In this document: piece after piece, positions 1-8,944 of the stretch
Position numbering within the stretch: position 1 is the stretch's first letter
Layout: each line of letters opens with the position of its first letter
Origin: Kitasatospora sp052076145
GTDB lineage: Bacteria; Actinomycetota; Actinomycetes; Streptomycetales; Streptomycetaceae
Length of the DNA stretch: 64,000 nt
Reading direction: 5' to 3'
Assembly (NCBI RefSeq): GCF_052076145.1
Contig: NZ_CP197246.1
Coordinates: 310,001-374,000, forward strand
Notes under the pieces: model-generated
What the model saw: only the letters and a program-made list of their open reading frames with translations
What the model was told of the DNA's origin: nothing
The model's database searches: none
Position numbers and translations under genes: made by a program

Positions 1-2
1 GC

Positions 3-1040
3 TTCGGCTTCCCCGACGCGGGCAACGACCCCGCCGGTCGCTCCAACCGGCAGGCGTACGACACGGTGGCGGCCGGCTTCGGGCCGGGCAGCAACGGACC
101 GCTGCTGCTGGTCGCCGAGCTCTCCCCCGGCACCCACGCGGATGCGGCCGCCGCCCTGCCCGCCACGCTGCGCGCGGTGCCCGGCGTCGTGGCCGTCACC
201 CCTCCGACGCCCAGCTCCGACGGCCGGTCGCTGCTGATGACCGTCGTTCCGTCGAGCGGCCCGCAGAGCACGGACACCAAGGCCCTGGTCCGTGACCTCC
301 GTGACCACGTCCTCCCCATCGCCGCAGGCCCCGGCGTCCGGGTGCACGTCGGCGGGGCGACCGCCAGCGCGATCGACAGCACCGACAACATCGCCCGCCG
401 CATCCCGCTGCTCGTCGGCGGCGTGGTCACGGTGTCGATGCTCCTGCTGGTCGTCGCCTTCCGCAGCCTGGCCGTCGCCCTCAAGGCCGCCGTGATGAAC
501 CTGCTCTCCGTCGGGGCCGCGTACGGCGTGGTCGCCCTCGTCCTGCAGGGCGGCACCGCCGGGCGGCTGATCGGCATCGACAACCCCACCCCGCTGCCCG
601 CCTTCGTCCCCGTGCTGACCTTCGCGGTCCTGTTCGGCCTCTCGATGGACTACGAGGTGTTCCTGGTCAGCCGGATGCGCGAAGCCTGGCTGCGCTCGGG
701 CGACAACGCCGAGTCCATCGTCAGCGGCCTGGCCGGCACCGCACGGGTGATCACCGCGGCGGCGGCCATCATGGTCGCCGTGTTCGCGGCCTTCATCCCC
801 TCCCCCGACCTGCCGATCAAGGTGATCGGAGTCGGCATGGGGTCGGCCATCCTGATCGACGCCACGCTCGTCCGGCTGCTGCTGGTACCGGCCGTGATGC
901 ACCTGCTCGGCCAGGGCAACTGGTGGCTGCCGACCTGGCTGGACCGGCGCCTGCCCCAACTCCACGTCGAGGGGCACGCCGACTTCTACCAACCGTCAGC
1001 CACCCCTGCGGCGCCCCGCTCCCCTGCGGCGGTCGGCTAG
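3..1040 (+). CDS. MMPL/RND-family transporter, C-terminal part
   Basis: This is the 3' part of an integral-membrane MMPL-family exporter, a family that moves lipids, antibiotics or siderophores across the actinobacterial membrane using proton motive force. The reading frame is already open at the left edge, so the start lies outside the window. The visible part has an extracytoplasmic segment followed by about five hydrophobic helices. The helix with FGLSMDYEVFLVSR is the family's hallmark, with the Asp-Tyr pair of the proposed proton relay. It ends in a short Pro/Ala-rich cytoplasmic tail. The gene converges on the flavohemoprotein gene, with a hairpin between them. The family is secure; the substrate is unknown. 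Confidence 0.9.
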   Translation, partial: FGFPDAGNDPAGRSNRQAYDTVAAGFGPGSNGPLLLVAELSPGTHADAAAALPATLRAVPGVVAVTPPTPSSDGRSLLMTVVPSSGPQSTDTKALVRDLRDHVLPIAAGPGVRVHVGGATASAIDSTDNIARRIPLLVGGVVTVSMLLLVVAFRSLAVALKAAVMNLLSVGAAYGVVALVLQGGTAGRLIGIDNPTPLPAFVPVLTFAVLFGLSMDYEVFLVSRMREAWLRSGDNAESIVSGLAGTARVITAAAAIMVAVFAAFIPSPDLPIKVIGVGMGSAILIDATLVRLLLVPAVMHLLGQGNWWLPTWLDRRLPQLHVEGHADFYQPSATPAAPRSPAAVG

Positions 1041-1052
1041 GGGCCGACCCCA

Positions 1053-1082
1053 GCCGGGCGAGGCCACGACCGCTCGCCCGGC
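1053..1082. terminator. Bidirectional hairpin between convergent genes
   Basis: A perfect 10-bp inverted repeat (GCCGGGCGAG and CTCGCCCGGC, 10-nt loop) lies 13 nt after the MMPL stop codon and downstream of the convergent flavohemoprotein gene. There is no U-tract, which is usual for actinobacterial terminators. Confidence 0.6.
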
Positions 1083-1154
1083 GCAGCCCTCAGCCCTTCG
1101 GCATCATCACCGGCATGGATGTCGGCGGTCCGATGCGCGGGCGTCGTGGTGCCG

Positions 1155-2366
1155 TCACCGAGGCCCTGCGCCGGGCCCGACCACCGCCCGGGGAGAAGGG
1201 ATGTCGAGCTGCACGAACGGGTCGTGGTGAAAACGCTCGAGGGGCACTCCGCCGCGTCCCAGCACCCGGCCTGCGGCGATCATCATCGGGCCCGGTCCGC
1301 TGAGATACGCGTCGCAGTCCTGCCAGGGGCCGGACTCCGCCAGCACCCTGAGCAGTTGGCTGCCACCGGGCATCCGGCCTCCGCCCACGGGAGCGACGTC
1401 GTCCGAGACCGCCGCGCGGATGTCCAGCCAGCGGTGCTGCCGGGACAGGCGGCGGAGGTCGTCGAGCCCGTGGAACTCAGCTGCGGTGCGGGCTCCGACG
1501 AAGAGGTCGATCCGCCGCTGCACACCGTCCAGCGCGGCCTGTTCGATCAGCGCCCTGATCGGCGCGAGCCCGGTGCCACCGGCCACACACACCACGCCCC
1601 GGGTCGACCTCGGGTCGAGGACCATGTCACCGAGGGCGGGCCCCAGCCGGACGACGTCCCCGACCGAGGCCTGGTGCACCAGCGCGGTGCTGATCCGGCC
1701 ACCGGGAACAGCCCGGACGTGGAAGGTGATGGTCCCGTCCCCCCGTGGGGCGCCGGCCGGCGAGAAATAGCGCCAGACCTTCGGCCACCACGGTGTCTCC
1801 ATGCTGACGAACTGACCACCCCTGTACGCATAGGGCTGGTCGGTCCGTACGGTGATCTCCGCGAGGCCGGGTCCGTACGACCGGTGGTGGACGATCTCCG
1901 CATTCCAGACGGCCGGCCGTTCGGCGGCGTCGGCCGTGGCGGCGTGGTCCATGGCCTGCGCGACCGCCGCGTAGGCCCGAGCCCAGGCGGTGGCGACGTC
2001 CTCGGTCCAGGCAGGGCCCGCAAAGTGCGCCAGCGTCGCGAGCAGGCACTCCCCCACTGCGGCATAGTGTGCGCTCTCGGTGCCGAACTTCCGGTGATCA
2101 CGCCCCAGGTCGGCACAGAAACGCACCAGATTCCTCGGGTCGTCCACAAGGTCCACGATCAGCAGGAGCGCTCGCACCAGCCGGTCGTGCTGCACGTCCA
2201 TCTCCGGCGGGAAAAGGCCACGGGCACTGGGGTAGCGGCTGAACAGCACCCCGTAGAAGTGCTCCGGCAGAGCTGCGACGTGCGGTGCCACCACATCCAC
2301 GCTCGCCCGGATCAGGGCGATCTCGTGGGCCGACAGGACGGCGTCGGTATTGGCGCGGACCCTCAT
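1155..2366 (-). CDS. Flavohemoprotein (globin plus FAD/NAD(P)H reductase)
   Basis: About 403 residues. Residues 1-140 form a bacterial globin domain; His91 in GRDHRKFG fits the proximal haem ligand. Residues 155-250 form the FAD domain, with WRYFSPAG as the flavin-binding RxxS-type motif. Residues 255-385 form the NAD(P)H domain, with VAGGTGLAPIRALI. Such proteins convert nitric oxide to nitrate in the cytoplasm using O2 and NAD(P)H, though many actinobacterial copies are untested. The ATG at 2366 was chosen because GGAGAG sits about 7 nt upstream and the globin homology begins at once; the in-frame upstream codons look non-coding. It is the last gene of a leftward group, 164 nt after the preceding gene, so it may have its own promoter. 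Confidence 0.85.
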   Translation of the reverse strand: MRVRANTDAVLSAHEIALIRASVDVVAPHVAALPEHFYGVLFSRYPSARGLFPPEMDVQHDRLVRALLLIVDLVDDPRNLVRFCADLGRDHRKFGTESAHYAAVGECLLATLAHFAGPAWTEDVATAWARAYAAVAQAMDHAATADAAERPAVWNAEIVHHRSYGPGLAEITVRTDQPYAYRGGQFVSMETPWWPKVWRYFSPAGAPRGDGTITFHVRAVPGGRISTALVHQASVGDVVRLGPALGDMVLDPRSTRGVVCVAGGTGLAPIRALIEQAALDGVQRRIDLFVGARTAAEFHGLDDLRRLSRQHRWLDIRAAVSDDVAPVGGGRMPGGSQLLRVLAESGPWQDCDAYLSGPGPMMIAAGRVLGRGGVPLERFHHDPFVQLDIPSPRAVVGPGAGPR

Positions 2367-2516
2367 TGTACGACTCTCCTCATCCAGCTCTTTCACCAGC
2401 TCCTCGCGCCGAGAGCTGTTCACCACAGGGCAAGATACGGCCCACATTCTGCCCATGTCGACAATGCATCGAGCAAGCAGAATTCGGTGAATTACTCGTG
2501 AAAGAAAATACCCGCA

Positions 2517-2545
2517 AGTATAGCGGGGGATTACGGAAAATCTGA
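2517..2545 (-). promoter_or_regulatory. Candidate promoter for the flavohemoprotein gene
   Basis: On the minus strand a good -10 (TATACT, 2522-2517) lies 17 nt from a weak -35 (TCAGAT). The -10 sits inside a short inverted repeat, CCCGC to GCGGG (2511-2527). The surrounding 100 bp are markedly AT-richer than the genes. It would give a leader of roughly 145 nt. The motif does not clearly match a known NO-sensor site. Confidence 0.25.
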
Positions 2546-3175
2546 CGACTGCTCATTTGAGGAAAGCAGGCGACCCTCCTCCAGAAAGGCCATGATGCCG
2601 ATGGCGCCGCCGAGTTCACGGATCGTCCGGGCGGCACCGAACGGCGCGTTCCAGAACTCACCCTGCTGCGGGGCGTGCGGGCCGACGTACGCGTACGGCT
2701 CCGGCTGGAACGCGTCTCCGGGCGAGACGCCGTAGTTGACCCCGTCGACGGTCACCCCGATGTCGAAGTGCTCGGGCCAGATGACCGGGTCGGCGGTCGG
2801 GAACAGCCCGCGCAGCGCGGCGTCGCCGAGCGCGAAGCACTGCCCGAGCCAGCGAGCGGCGGACGCGTCCACCTCGATCGCGTCGCCGACGGCGATGCCC
2901 GGCCCGTCCTCGTAAAGCCCGGCGGGAGCACCGACCGTGAGCCCGAGGGCAGCGCCGAGCGCAGTGCAGGTGGTCCATTCGAGGGACAGCGCCTGCCCGG
3001 CCCCGACCAGCTCCGCGCCGATCACACGTAGCTGCGGCTCGGCGCCGGTGGCGAAGCCGCCTGCGCAGGCGTGCAGCCGGATCGTCCCGCTGACTCGGTA
3101 CTGCGGACCGGCCAGGACCAGCTCGGCCACCGCATGCAGGGCGCGGCGGGTACGTACGACCGTCTCGGTGTCCAT
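2531..3175 (-). CDS. Hypothetical protein, 214 residues
   Basis: A soluble, acidic protein without a signal peptide or membrane segment. The N-terminal part (residues 5-55) is a regular strand-rich stretch. The C-terminal half has conserved-looking WPEHFDIGVTVDG, YGVSPGDAF and PYAYVGPHAP motifs, typical of an actinobacterial protein family of unknown function. The ATG at 3175 has GGGA about 10 nt upstream; the longer upstream extension is Pro/Arg-rich and overlaps the preceding gene out of frame. It starts 55 nt after the Ig-like membrane protein gene and probably shares its transcript. I cannot assign a function. Confidence 0.7.
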   Translation of the reverse strand: MDTETVVRTRRALHAVAELVLAGPQYRVSGTIRLHACAGGFATGAEPQLRVIGAELVGAGQALSLEWTTCTALGAALGLTVGAPAGLYEDGPGIAVGDAIEVDASAARWLGQCFALGDAALRGLFPTADPVIWPEHFDIGVTVDGVNYGVSPGDAFQPEPYAYVGPHAPQQGEFWNAPFGAARTIRELGGAIGIMAFLEEGRLLSSNEQSSDFP

Positions 3176-3230
3176 GACGGCATCGTCCCGCAGCGGGGAC
3201 GCCCGCGCGCGGCCTTCCTCGGAGCGTGGC

Positions 3231-4058
3231 TCAGTGGCAGGAGTAGGTGAAGGAGGCCGAGGCGGTACGGGAGTCCGGGGAGAAGACCTCCAGGGTCGCC
3301 GTGGCCGCCATGGCTCCCTTGCCCTCGAAGGTCCAGCGGAGCACCACATCCGTCTGGTGGCTGCCGTTCGGCACCGGCTGGGCGAGGTCGGCGGAGACCG
3401 TACCGTCGCTGCGGCGCCAGCGGTAGGAGACCGTGCCGGCCCGGCCTTCGGTCCGCAGGGTGCCGATGACCGTCGCGGTGCCGTTGCAGGCCGGGCCCGC
3501 CGAGTCCGTGCGGACCGAGACCGCGGTCACCGAGAGTGCCTGCGCGGAGCTCTGCCAGGCCAGATAGCCCAGCACGGCGAGCAGGACCAGCAGCGGCAGC
3601 AGCCACCCCAGCCGCCTCCGGCGTGGCCGCGGGGCTTCCGCGGCCACCGACTCGCCGGGCCGGACGGTGCCGTGCCAGACCGCTGCGGCGAGCGCCGGAA
3701 CGTCCGTGGTGGCGCTCGGCACCCCCGGGCCGAACCGGCGCAGCCCGTCGGCCCCGGGCGCATCCGTCAGCTCCATCAGCCCCGCCGGAGCCACGACGGT
3801 CGCTTCGAGACCGGCCGTCGTCCCGGCGGGGGCGGGGGTGGCCCAGGCCTCCGCTGCGAGAAAGGTGGCGCTGTCGGCTTCCTCGCCGACGGCGCGTACG
3901 ACGGCAGGCGTGAGCCGCACCGTCGTGGCGGCGGCCGTGGGCTCCAACTTCACGGTGGCGACGGTGTCAGGCTCGGGCGGCGACGGTCTGTCGAGGCGCA
4001 GCGTGCGGTCCGACTCCGGGACGGGCTCCGTGGCCGGGCGCTCTTGGGGTGTGGTCAT
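3231..4058 (-). CDS. Single-pass membrane protein with extracellular Ig-like domain
   Basis: 275 residues. The cytoplasmic N-terminal half is rich in Pro, Thr and Ala and has many Thr residues that could be kinase substrates. A basic stop (PRPRRRRLG) precedes one transmembrane helix (about residues 149-168). The outer C-terminal domain (about 172-275) is strand-rich, with one Cys near its start (GPACNG) and one at the very end (TYSCH), spaced like a disulfide closing a beta-sandwich. The kinase encoded 43 nt upstream ends in a domain of similar size, with Cys at comparable places. This suggests the two act together in the envelope. The function is inferred from context only. Confidence 0.7.
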   Translation of the reverse strand: MTTPQERPATEPVPESDRTLRLDRPSPPEPDTVATVKLEPTAAATTVRLTPAVVRAVGEEADSATFLAAEAWATPAPAGTTAGLEATVVAPAGLMELTDAPGADGLRRFGPGVPSATTDVPALAAAVWHGTVRPGESVAAEAPRPRRRRLGWLLPLLVLLAVLGYLAWQSSAQALSVTAVSVRTDSAGPACNGTATVIGTLRTEGRAGTVSYRWRRSDGTVSADLAQPVPNGSHQTDVVLRWTFEGKGAMAATATLEVFSPDSRTASASFTYSCH

Positions 4059-4101
4059 GGTCTCTTCCTTGCGGGTGGTGCGGTGTGGTCCTCGGGGGCG
4101 G

Positions 4102-5916
4102 TCAGCGGGGCGGGTTGCACAGGTAGGCGTAGACCTCCTGGTAGCTGCCCTGGCCCCGGAGTGCAGCAGGGTTGGTGCTGACCTGCAGGCCCCACGCGGT
4201 CGCGTTGTCCGCGAAGGTGTGGCTGACGGGGAACGACGCGCTGGTCTGACCCTTGGCGAGCGTGAGGCTCTGGGTCGCGACGACCTTCCGGGACGACCCG
4301 CCGTCCATCCAACTGAGCGTCAGCGTGCCGGTGTTGGCGCCGTCGGTGGTGACCTTGACGGTGGCCTGGGTGCCGTAGTTCCCGTAGCAGCCGTACCCGG
4401 AGATGGTCAGCGAAATGACGCGCAGCGGCGTCGGGGGCGGCGGGGGCGGCGTCGGGGACAGCGAGGGCGTGGACGGGGACGGCGTGGACGGGGACGGCGC
4501 GGGCGTCGACGGGCTCGGCGGAGTCGGGCTCCAGGTGGTGGCCGGCGGATTCGTCACCGGCCCGGGGGCCGGAGCAGGTGCGTCGGTGACGGTCGGGCCC
4601 CCGGCGGTCGGCCCGGTCTGGGCGGTGGGAGTTGCCGGCGCACCGGGCGTGGCACTCGTCGATGGCGACGCCGACGCCGACACCGATGACGTCGCCGACA
4701 CCGACGCCGACGCCGCCGCGGAGGGTGAACCGCTCGTGGACGGCCCGGCCGAGGACGCACTCGCGCCAGGCGCCAGCGAGGTCGTGAGTTGCGGTGCCGG
4801 AGCGGCCACGGGCGTCACGTGTGCGGCATCCACGCTGTTGGCGGCCGCGATTCCGGCCATCGCCCCGGCGACCAGCGTGACGCCCGCAGCACCGGCCGCG
4901 ATGCGGGCCCGTCGGCTCAGCCGAGGACGCCGTGCGGTCTCGACGTCGGCAGCGGCCGAAGCCTGGTCCGCGCCGCCGCCCAGCACCGTGGTGGCCAGCG
5001 AGGTGCCGCCCGCACTCGCACCGCCGCCGGACGGGAGCAGCAGGGGCAGCAGCGCCACCAGCGCCGCGAGCGCCCCTCGCCCGCGCTCCTCCCAGTCCTC
5101 GCCGTACTCGGATCGCGCCACCCGTTCGAGCTCCTCGACCAGCGCGGCCGCGCTCTGCGGGCGTTCCCCGGGTGTCTTCGCCAGGCCGGCCCGGATCAGC
5201 GGCCGGACCGGCTCCGGCGCCAACTCGTCGGGGATGGGCGCCTCGGTGTGCTTGATCGCCAGTTCGACGAGCGTCGTACCCCGGTAGGGCTTGGTGCCGG
5301 TGAGGCACTCGAAGAAGGTCGCCGTGGCCGCATACACGTCGCCGGACGGCGAGGCCGGCTCGCCCGCCCACTGTTCGGGGGCCATGTAGACGGGCGTGCC
5401 GGCGAGGTCGGGCCGCTCGCCGCTGCGTACCGCGATGCCGAAGTCCACCAGCTTGGACGAGCCGTCGGCCGCGACCAGGACGTTCTCCGGCTTGTAGTCG
5501 CGGTGCACCACACCGGCCGCGTGCGCGGCGGCCAGACCCTGCAGGGACCCTTTGAGCACCACCAGCGCCGCCTCCGGCGAGGTGGCGCCCTCCTGGCTCA
5601 GCAGCCTGCGCAGCGCGACACCGTCCACCAGCTCCATCACGATCGCGGCGCCCTGGGGGCTCTCCACGTACTCGTACAGCGCGGCCACCTGGGGCGAGCG
5701 CAGGCCGCCGAGCAGCACGGCCTCGTTGCGGAAGGAGTCGGTGTCACCGACCGCCGCGCTCAGGTACTTGACGGCGACCCGGGTGCCGGTGGAGTCGTGC
5801 CGGGCCAGCATCACCCGCCCGCTCGCCCCGGCGCCGAGCTCGCGCTCGTGGGTGTAGCCGGGCAGCGTCCACATGTCGTCGGTATCCGCCGGTGCGCCCT
5901 CGGTCTGGCCATTCAT
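4102..5916 (-). CDS. Transmembrane Ser/Thr protein kinase (Hanks type)
   Basis: 604 residues. The kinase domain spans about 22-270: GAGASGRV glycine loop, Lys50 in VAVKYL, catalytic loop HRDYKPEN (Asp140), DFG (Asp158) and APE (179-181). A hydrophobic stretch at about 282-296 precedes a charged linker. A second hydrophobic segment at about 338-360 is the likely membrane anchor. It is followed by a long Pro/Ser/Thr/Ala linker, with many PSP repeats, and a 100-residue beta-rich C-terminal domain with Cys residues near its start and end. There are no PASTA repeats, so the ligand is not obviously muropeptide. The ATG at 5916 is preceded by AGGAGAG. It is probably the first gene of the leftward operon with the Ig-like membrane protein. 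Confidence 0.9.
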   Translation of the reverse strand: MNGQTEGAPADTDDMWTLPGYTHERELGAGASGRVMLARHDSTGTRVAVKYLSAAVGDTDSFRNEAVLLGGLRSPQVAALYEYVESPQGAAIVMELVDGVALRRLLSQEGATSPEAALVVLKGSLQGLAAAHAAGVVHRDYKPENVLVAADGSSKLVDFGIAVRSGERPDLAGTPVYMAPEQWAGEPASPSGDVYAATATFFECLTGTKPYRGTTLVELAIKHTEAPIPDELAPEPVRPLIRAGLAKTPGERPQSAAALVEELERVARSEYGEDWEERGRGALAALVALLPLLLPSGGGASAGGTSLATTVLGGGADQASAAADVETARRPRLSRRARIAAGAAGVTLVAGAMAGIAAANSVDAAHVTPVAAPAPQLTTSLAPGASASSAGPSTSGSPSAAASASVSATSSVSASASPSTSATPGAPATPTAQTGPTAGGPTVTDAPAPAPGPVTNPPATTWSPTPPSPSTPAPSPSTPSPSTPSLSPTPPPPPPTPLRVISLTISGYGCYGNYGTQATVKVTTDGANTGTLTLSWMDGGSSRKVVATQSLTLAKGQTSASFPVSHTFADNATAWGLQVSTNPAALRGQGSYQEVYAYLCNPPR

Positions 5917-6173
5917 TCGCAGTCTCTCTCCTGGTCTCTCTCGGGTCGGGCGAGCTGCACCGAGACGTGCCCCGGCGATGTCGGCGACGCCAACGTCAGG
6001 GCCCCGGGTTCCCGTCCGGGACGGATCGCAGGTCACGATTCGGATGCTTCGCATGCACCCGCAAAACCCTTCGCACACAGGCGAGTTGGGCTCCTCGGCC
6101 GACCGGTAGCCCGAACGCGCAGCCGCCCGGCGGCGAATTGTACGACGCGCGCCGGGTGCGTCGAACGGGGCGG
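5917..6173. other. Gene-free interval upstream of the kinase
   Basis: 257 bp between the oxidoreductase stop and the kinase start. It should hold the kinase promoter, but I see no convincing -10/-35 pair. An 8-bp inverted repeat (AGCCGCCC at 6121 and GGGCGGCT at 6168) could end upstream transcription, but its loop is long. Confidence 0.3.
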
Positions 6174-6770
6174 CTACCGGGTGATCGAGATCGCGAAGGG
6201 GACGAATCCGCCGGCGCGGATCACGTGGGGTACGAACAGGATCGCGGCCTCCGTCGCGCGGGCGGTCCGGATCCCGCCGAGGTCGGTGATCCATTCGTCG
6301 TGCCAGCCGAGGGCGGTGAGGAGTCCGCGGACGGTCTGCTTGGCCTCGGGGTCCTCGCCGGAGAGGAACACGGTGGGCGTCTGGGTGAGCGTGGCCGGGG
6401 CGGTCATCACCGGGAAGAGCATGGTGTTGAGGGTCTTGACGACGTGTGTTTCGGGGAGTGCTTCCTGGAGTTGCTCGGCCAGGCTCGAGCCGGGGTAGAG
6501 CAGGTCGGCGGGCAGGCCGTCCGGTCCGTCGGTGGTGGCGTTGGAGACGTCGACGAGGATGGTGCCGCGCAGTTCGTCGCGCAGGGCGGCGAGCCGTTCC
6601 AGGGAGCCGGCGCCCGGGGTGGCGTTGATGACGATCCGGGCGCGTCGGGCGGCGTCGGCGGCGGCGCCCGGTGTGCGGTCCGCGACGGTCACCTCGTGCC
6701 CTGCTCGGGTGAGGGCGGCGGCCAGGTTGCCGCCGACGCGGCCGTTTCCGAGTACTGCGATCGTGGTCAT
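6174..6770 (-). CDS. NADPH-dependent F420 reductase-like oxidoreductase
   Basis: 198 residues with an N-terminal Rossmann fold (GNGRVGGNLAAAL, residues 8-20). It belongs to the family of short NADP-binding proteins related to F420:NADP oxidoreductase and the NADPH-binding half of 6-phosphogluconate-type enzymes. It keeps the VVKTLNTM segment seen in that family. The acceptor is unknown; such stand-alone copies in actinobacteria often act in unlinked redox reactions. It starts 46 nt after the phosphatase-like gene and is likely cotranscribed with it. A paralogue lies at 18691-19347. Confidence 0.8.
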   Translation of the reverse strand: MTTIAVLGNGRVGGNLAAALTRAGHEVTVADRTPGAAADAARRARIVINATPGAGSLERLAALRDELRGTILVDVSNATTDGPDGLPADLLYPGSSLAEQLQEALPETHVVKTLNTMLFPVMTAPATLTQTPTVFLSGEDPEAKQTVRGLLTALGWHDEWITDLGGIRTARATEAAILFVPHVIRAGGFVPFAISITR

Positions 6771-6816
6771 GAGGGTGTGGTCCCCTGTCGTGTGTGCGGG
6801 TGGGGGTGGTGTTCGG

Positions 6817-7620
6817 TCAGCGTGCGAGGGTGGCGACGGCCTGGGCGTGGACGCCGGGCGCGGCGGCCAGGAAGCCGGCGCTCTGCGGGGTCCAGGGACG
6901 GCCCTCGGCGTCGGAGATCCGTCCGCCGGCCTCGGTGACGAGGAGCGCGCCGGGCAGCAGGTCCGCGCGGGCGCCGGCGAACTGCCAGAAGGCGTCGAGC
7001 CGGCCGGCGGCCACGTTCACCAGGTGCAGGGTCGCGGGCACGGCGACGCGGACGACGAGTGCGTCGATGAGCATCGCGGTGATCGAGGAGCCGACGCGCC
7101 GGACGACGTCCTCGTCCTCGTCGGGCCGGGCCTGGCTGGTGGCCACGACGCTCAGGCCGAGGTCCGCGGCCTGGGAGACGTGCAGGGGCCGGCCGTCGAG
7201 GTGGGCGCCCGCGCCGGCGAGCGCTGTGTAGGTCTCGCCGGTCAGCGGCAGGTGGACCACAGTGAGCACCGGCTGGTTGTCGCGCACGAGGGTGGCGGTC
7301 ACCGCCCATTCGGGCAGGGCGCGCAGGTGGTTGACGTTGCCCTCGGCCGGATCGACGACCCACCACTCGCCGGACGGCAGCGCCCCGCCGTCCAGCTCGT
7401 CCTCCACCCATCCTGCGTCCGGGCGCAGGCTCGTGAGGCGGGGGCGCAGGATGTCGAGAGCAGTGCCGTCGTTGGCGGCGAGCGCGCTCATCAGCTCTTC
7501 ACGGGTCCGGTAGGGGACCACCTCGCCGAACCGCTCGCGCAGTGCCGCACCGGCCTCACGCACGGCGGCCGCGGTCCGGTCCAGCAGGTCGGCGTCGGTG
7601 GTCTGAAGCGTTTCGGACAT
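6817..7620 (-). CDS. Inositol-monophosphatase-family protein
   Basis: 267 residues, the usual length for the family of Mg-dependent sugar and nucleotide phosphatases. The first metal site reads WVVDPAEGNVNH in place of the usual WxxDPxDGTxxF, so Glu replaces the second Asp and Asn the Thr. The upstream acidic motif is WVEDE. The C-terminal ADLLPGALLVTEAGG keeps the second metal-binding Asp and the EAGG turn. The altered first motif means the activity or substrate may differ from classical IMPase. The ATG at 7620 has GGGAG 8 nt upstream. It is first in a two-gene operon and divergent from a LysR regulator, which probably controls it. Confidence 0.8.
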   Translation of the reverse strand: MSETLQTTDADLLDRTAAAVREAGAALRERFGEVVPYRTREELMSALAANDGTALDILRPRLTSLRPDAGWVEDELDGGALPSGEWWVVDPAEGNVNHLRALPEWAVTATLVRDNQPVLTVVHLPLTGETYTALAGAGAHLDGRPLHVSQAADLGLSVVATSQARPDEDEDVVRRVGSSITAMLIDALVVRVAVPATLHLVNVAAGRLDAFWQFAGARADLLPGALLVTEAGGRISDAEGRPWTPQSAGFLAAAPGVHAQAVATLAR

Positions 7621-7704
7621 GGTGGTACTCCCGTCTGAGCAAGGGGTGTTGAAGAGGATTCGGGCCAGGCCGTGCGTTCCGTCCTGCGCCGTGGTGACGA
7701 CGCT

Positions 7705-7719
7705 ATGCCCGCCCTGCAT
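7705..7719. promoter_or_regulatory. Candidate LysR-type operator
   Basis: An ATGC-N7-GCAT inverted repeat lies in the divergent interval between the phosphatase-like and LysR genes, where LysR proteins normally bind (T-N11-A-type sites). Nearby AT-rich TTAACAT could be part of a promoter. Confidence 0.3.
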
Positions 7720-7759
7720 TAACATCAAGTGCATGTCAAGCACGGCTGGGATTACTCCC

Positions 7760-8665
7760 ATGCAATTGGATCTGAATCTGCTCACCGCGCTCGACGCGCT
7801 GCTGGAGGAAGGCAGCGTGGCCGGTGCGGCCGCCCGCCTGCACGTCACCGCCCCCGCGATGAGCCGGAGTCTGGGCCGCATCCGGCGCACGACCGGGGAC
7901 CAGATCCTGGTCCGCACCGGCCGCACCATGACCCCGACGCCCTACGCGGTCGCCGTCCGGGCACAGGTGCACGAGCTGCTGGACCAGGTCCGGGGCGTGC
8001 TGGCACCGAGCCGTGAACTCGATCCGGCAACGCTGGAACGCACTTTCACACTCCGCTGGCACGATTCCCTGGTCGCCCTCAGCGGCCCCGCGCTGCTCGC
8101 GGCCGTACGCCGAGAGGCGCCGGGCGTGCGACTGCGCTTCGTCGCGGAATCGAGCACCGACACCCCCGAACTGCGACGCGGCGAGGTCGATCTGGAGGCG
8201 AACGCCAACCCCCCGAGCGCCCCTGACATCCGCGCCGAGCACGTGGGCGAGACCCGCCTCGTCGCCGTCGTGCGGCAGGGACACCCCCTCACCCGCGCCC
8301 GAACCGTCACCGCACAGCAGTACGCCGCCGCCGAACACGTCACCGTCTCGCGACGCGGAAACCTCAGCAGCGCCCTCGACAACGCCCTCACCCGGCTCGG
8401 CCTCACCCGCCACGTGGTGGCCGCCGCCCCCACCGAAGCAGCCGCGCTGCAGTTCGCGCGCGGCACCGACCTCCTGATCACCGTCCCCGAAATCACCACC
8501 CGCACCACGGCCGCCGACCTCGGCCTGGCCGTACTCCGCCTGCCGCTCGAACTCCCCCCGGCACCGGTGTACCTGTCATGGCACCAGCGCTACGACACCG
8601 ACCACGCCCACACCTGGCTGCGCACACTTGCACGAACAGCACTGGCCGTGTGCGGAGCGTCATAG
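7760..8665 (+). CDS. LysR-family transcriptional regulator
   Basis: 301 residues, the standard LysR length. The N-terminal winged helix-turn-helix (residues 3-62, LNLLTALDALLEEGSVAGAA then SRSLGRIRR) binds DNA. The rest is the periplasmic-binding-like effector domain. The ATG at 7760 was chosen because the homology begins at MQLDLNLL and GGGA lies 8 nt upstream; an in-frame ATG at 7733 lacks a ribosome-binding site. By its divergent position it probably regulates the phosphatase-like/oxidoreductase operon and itself. The effector is unknown. Confidence 0.85.
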   Translation: MQLDLNLLTALDALLEEGSVAGAAARLHVTAPAMSRSLGRIRRTTGDQILVRTGRTMTPTPYAVAVRAQVHELLDQVRGVLAPSRELDPATLERTFTLRWHDSLVALSGPALLAAVRREAPGVRLRFVAESSTDTPELRRGEVDLEANANPPSAPDIRAEHVGETRLVAVVRQGHPLTRARTVTAQQYAAAEHVTVSRRGNLSSALDNALTRLGLTRHVVAAAPTEAAALQFARGTDLLITVPEITTRTTAADLGLAVLRLPLELPPAPVYLSWHQRYDTDHAHTWLRTLARTALAVCGAS

Positions 8666-8944
8666 CCGACGCCGCACAGCCTCGTCGTCTCGATCACCGA
8701 CGCCGACGGGTCCGTCAGCACTGCCTCCGCGACGCATTCGGTAACCCACAGACTCTCACCGACCAGCTCGCTGGTGTCATCACCTGCGGCTGGAGCGTCG
8801 ACGGAGCTCGGCACCGATGTGGCTGCGGGGCTGGTCGCATTCGGCCCCGAGACGGACGCCACCGCTTCAGCCGCCGGCCAGCTCGATGTCTCGGTCGAGA
8901 GGAGCGACACGGGCTGGACTGTCGGCCTGTGCACGAGGCGCGAA
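8666..8944. other. Interval without a supported gene
   Basis: Open frames exist on both strands, but none has a start with a ribosome-binding site or recognisable domain content. It leads into the broken coiled-coil gene and looks like decayed accessory DNA. Confidence 0.4.
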
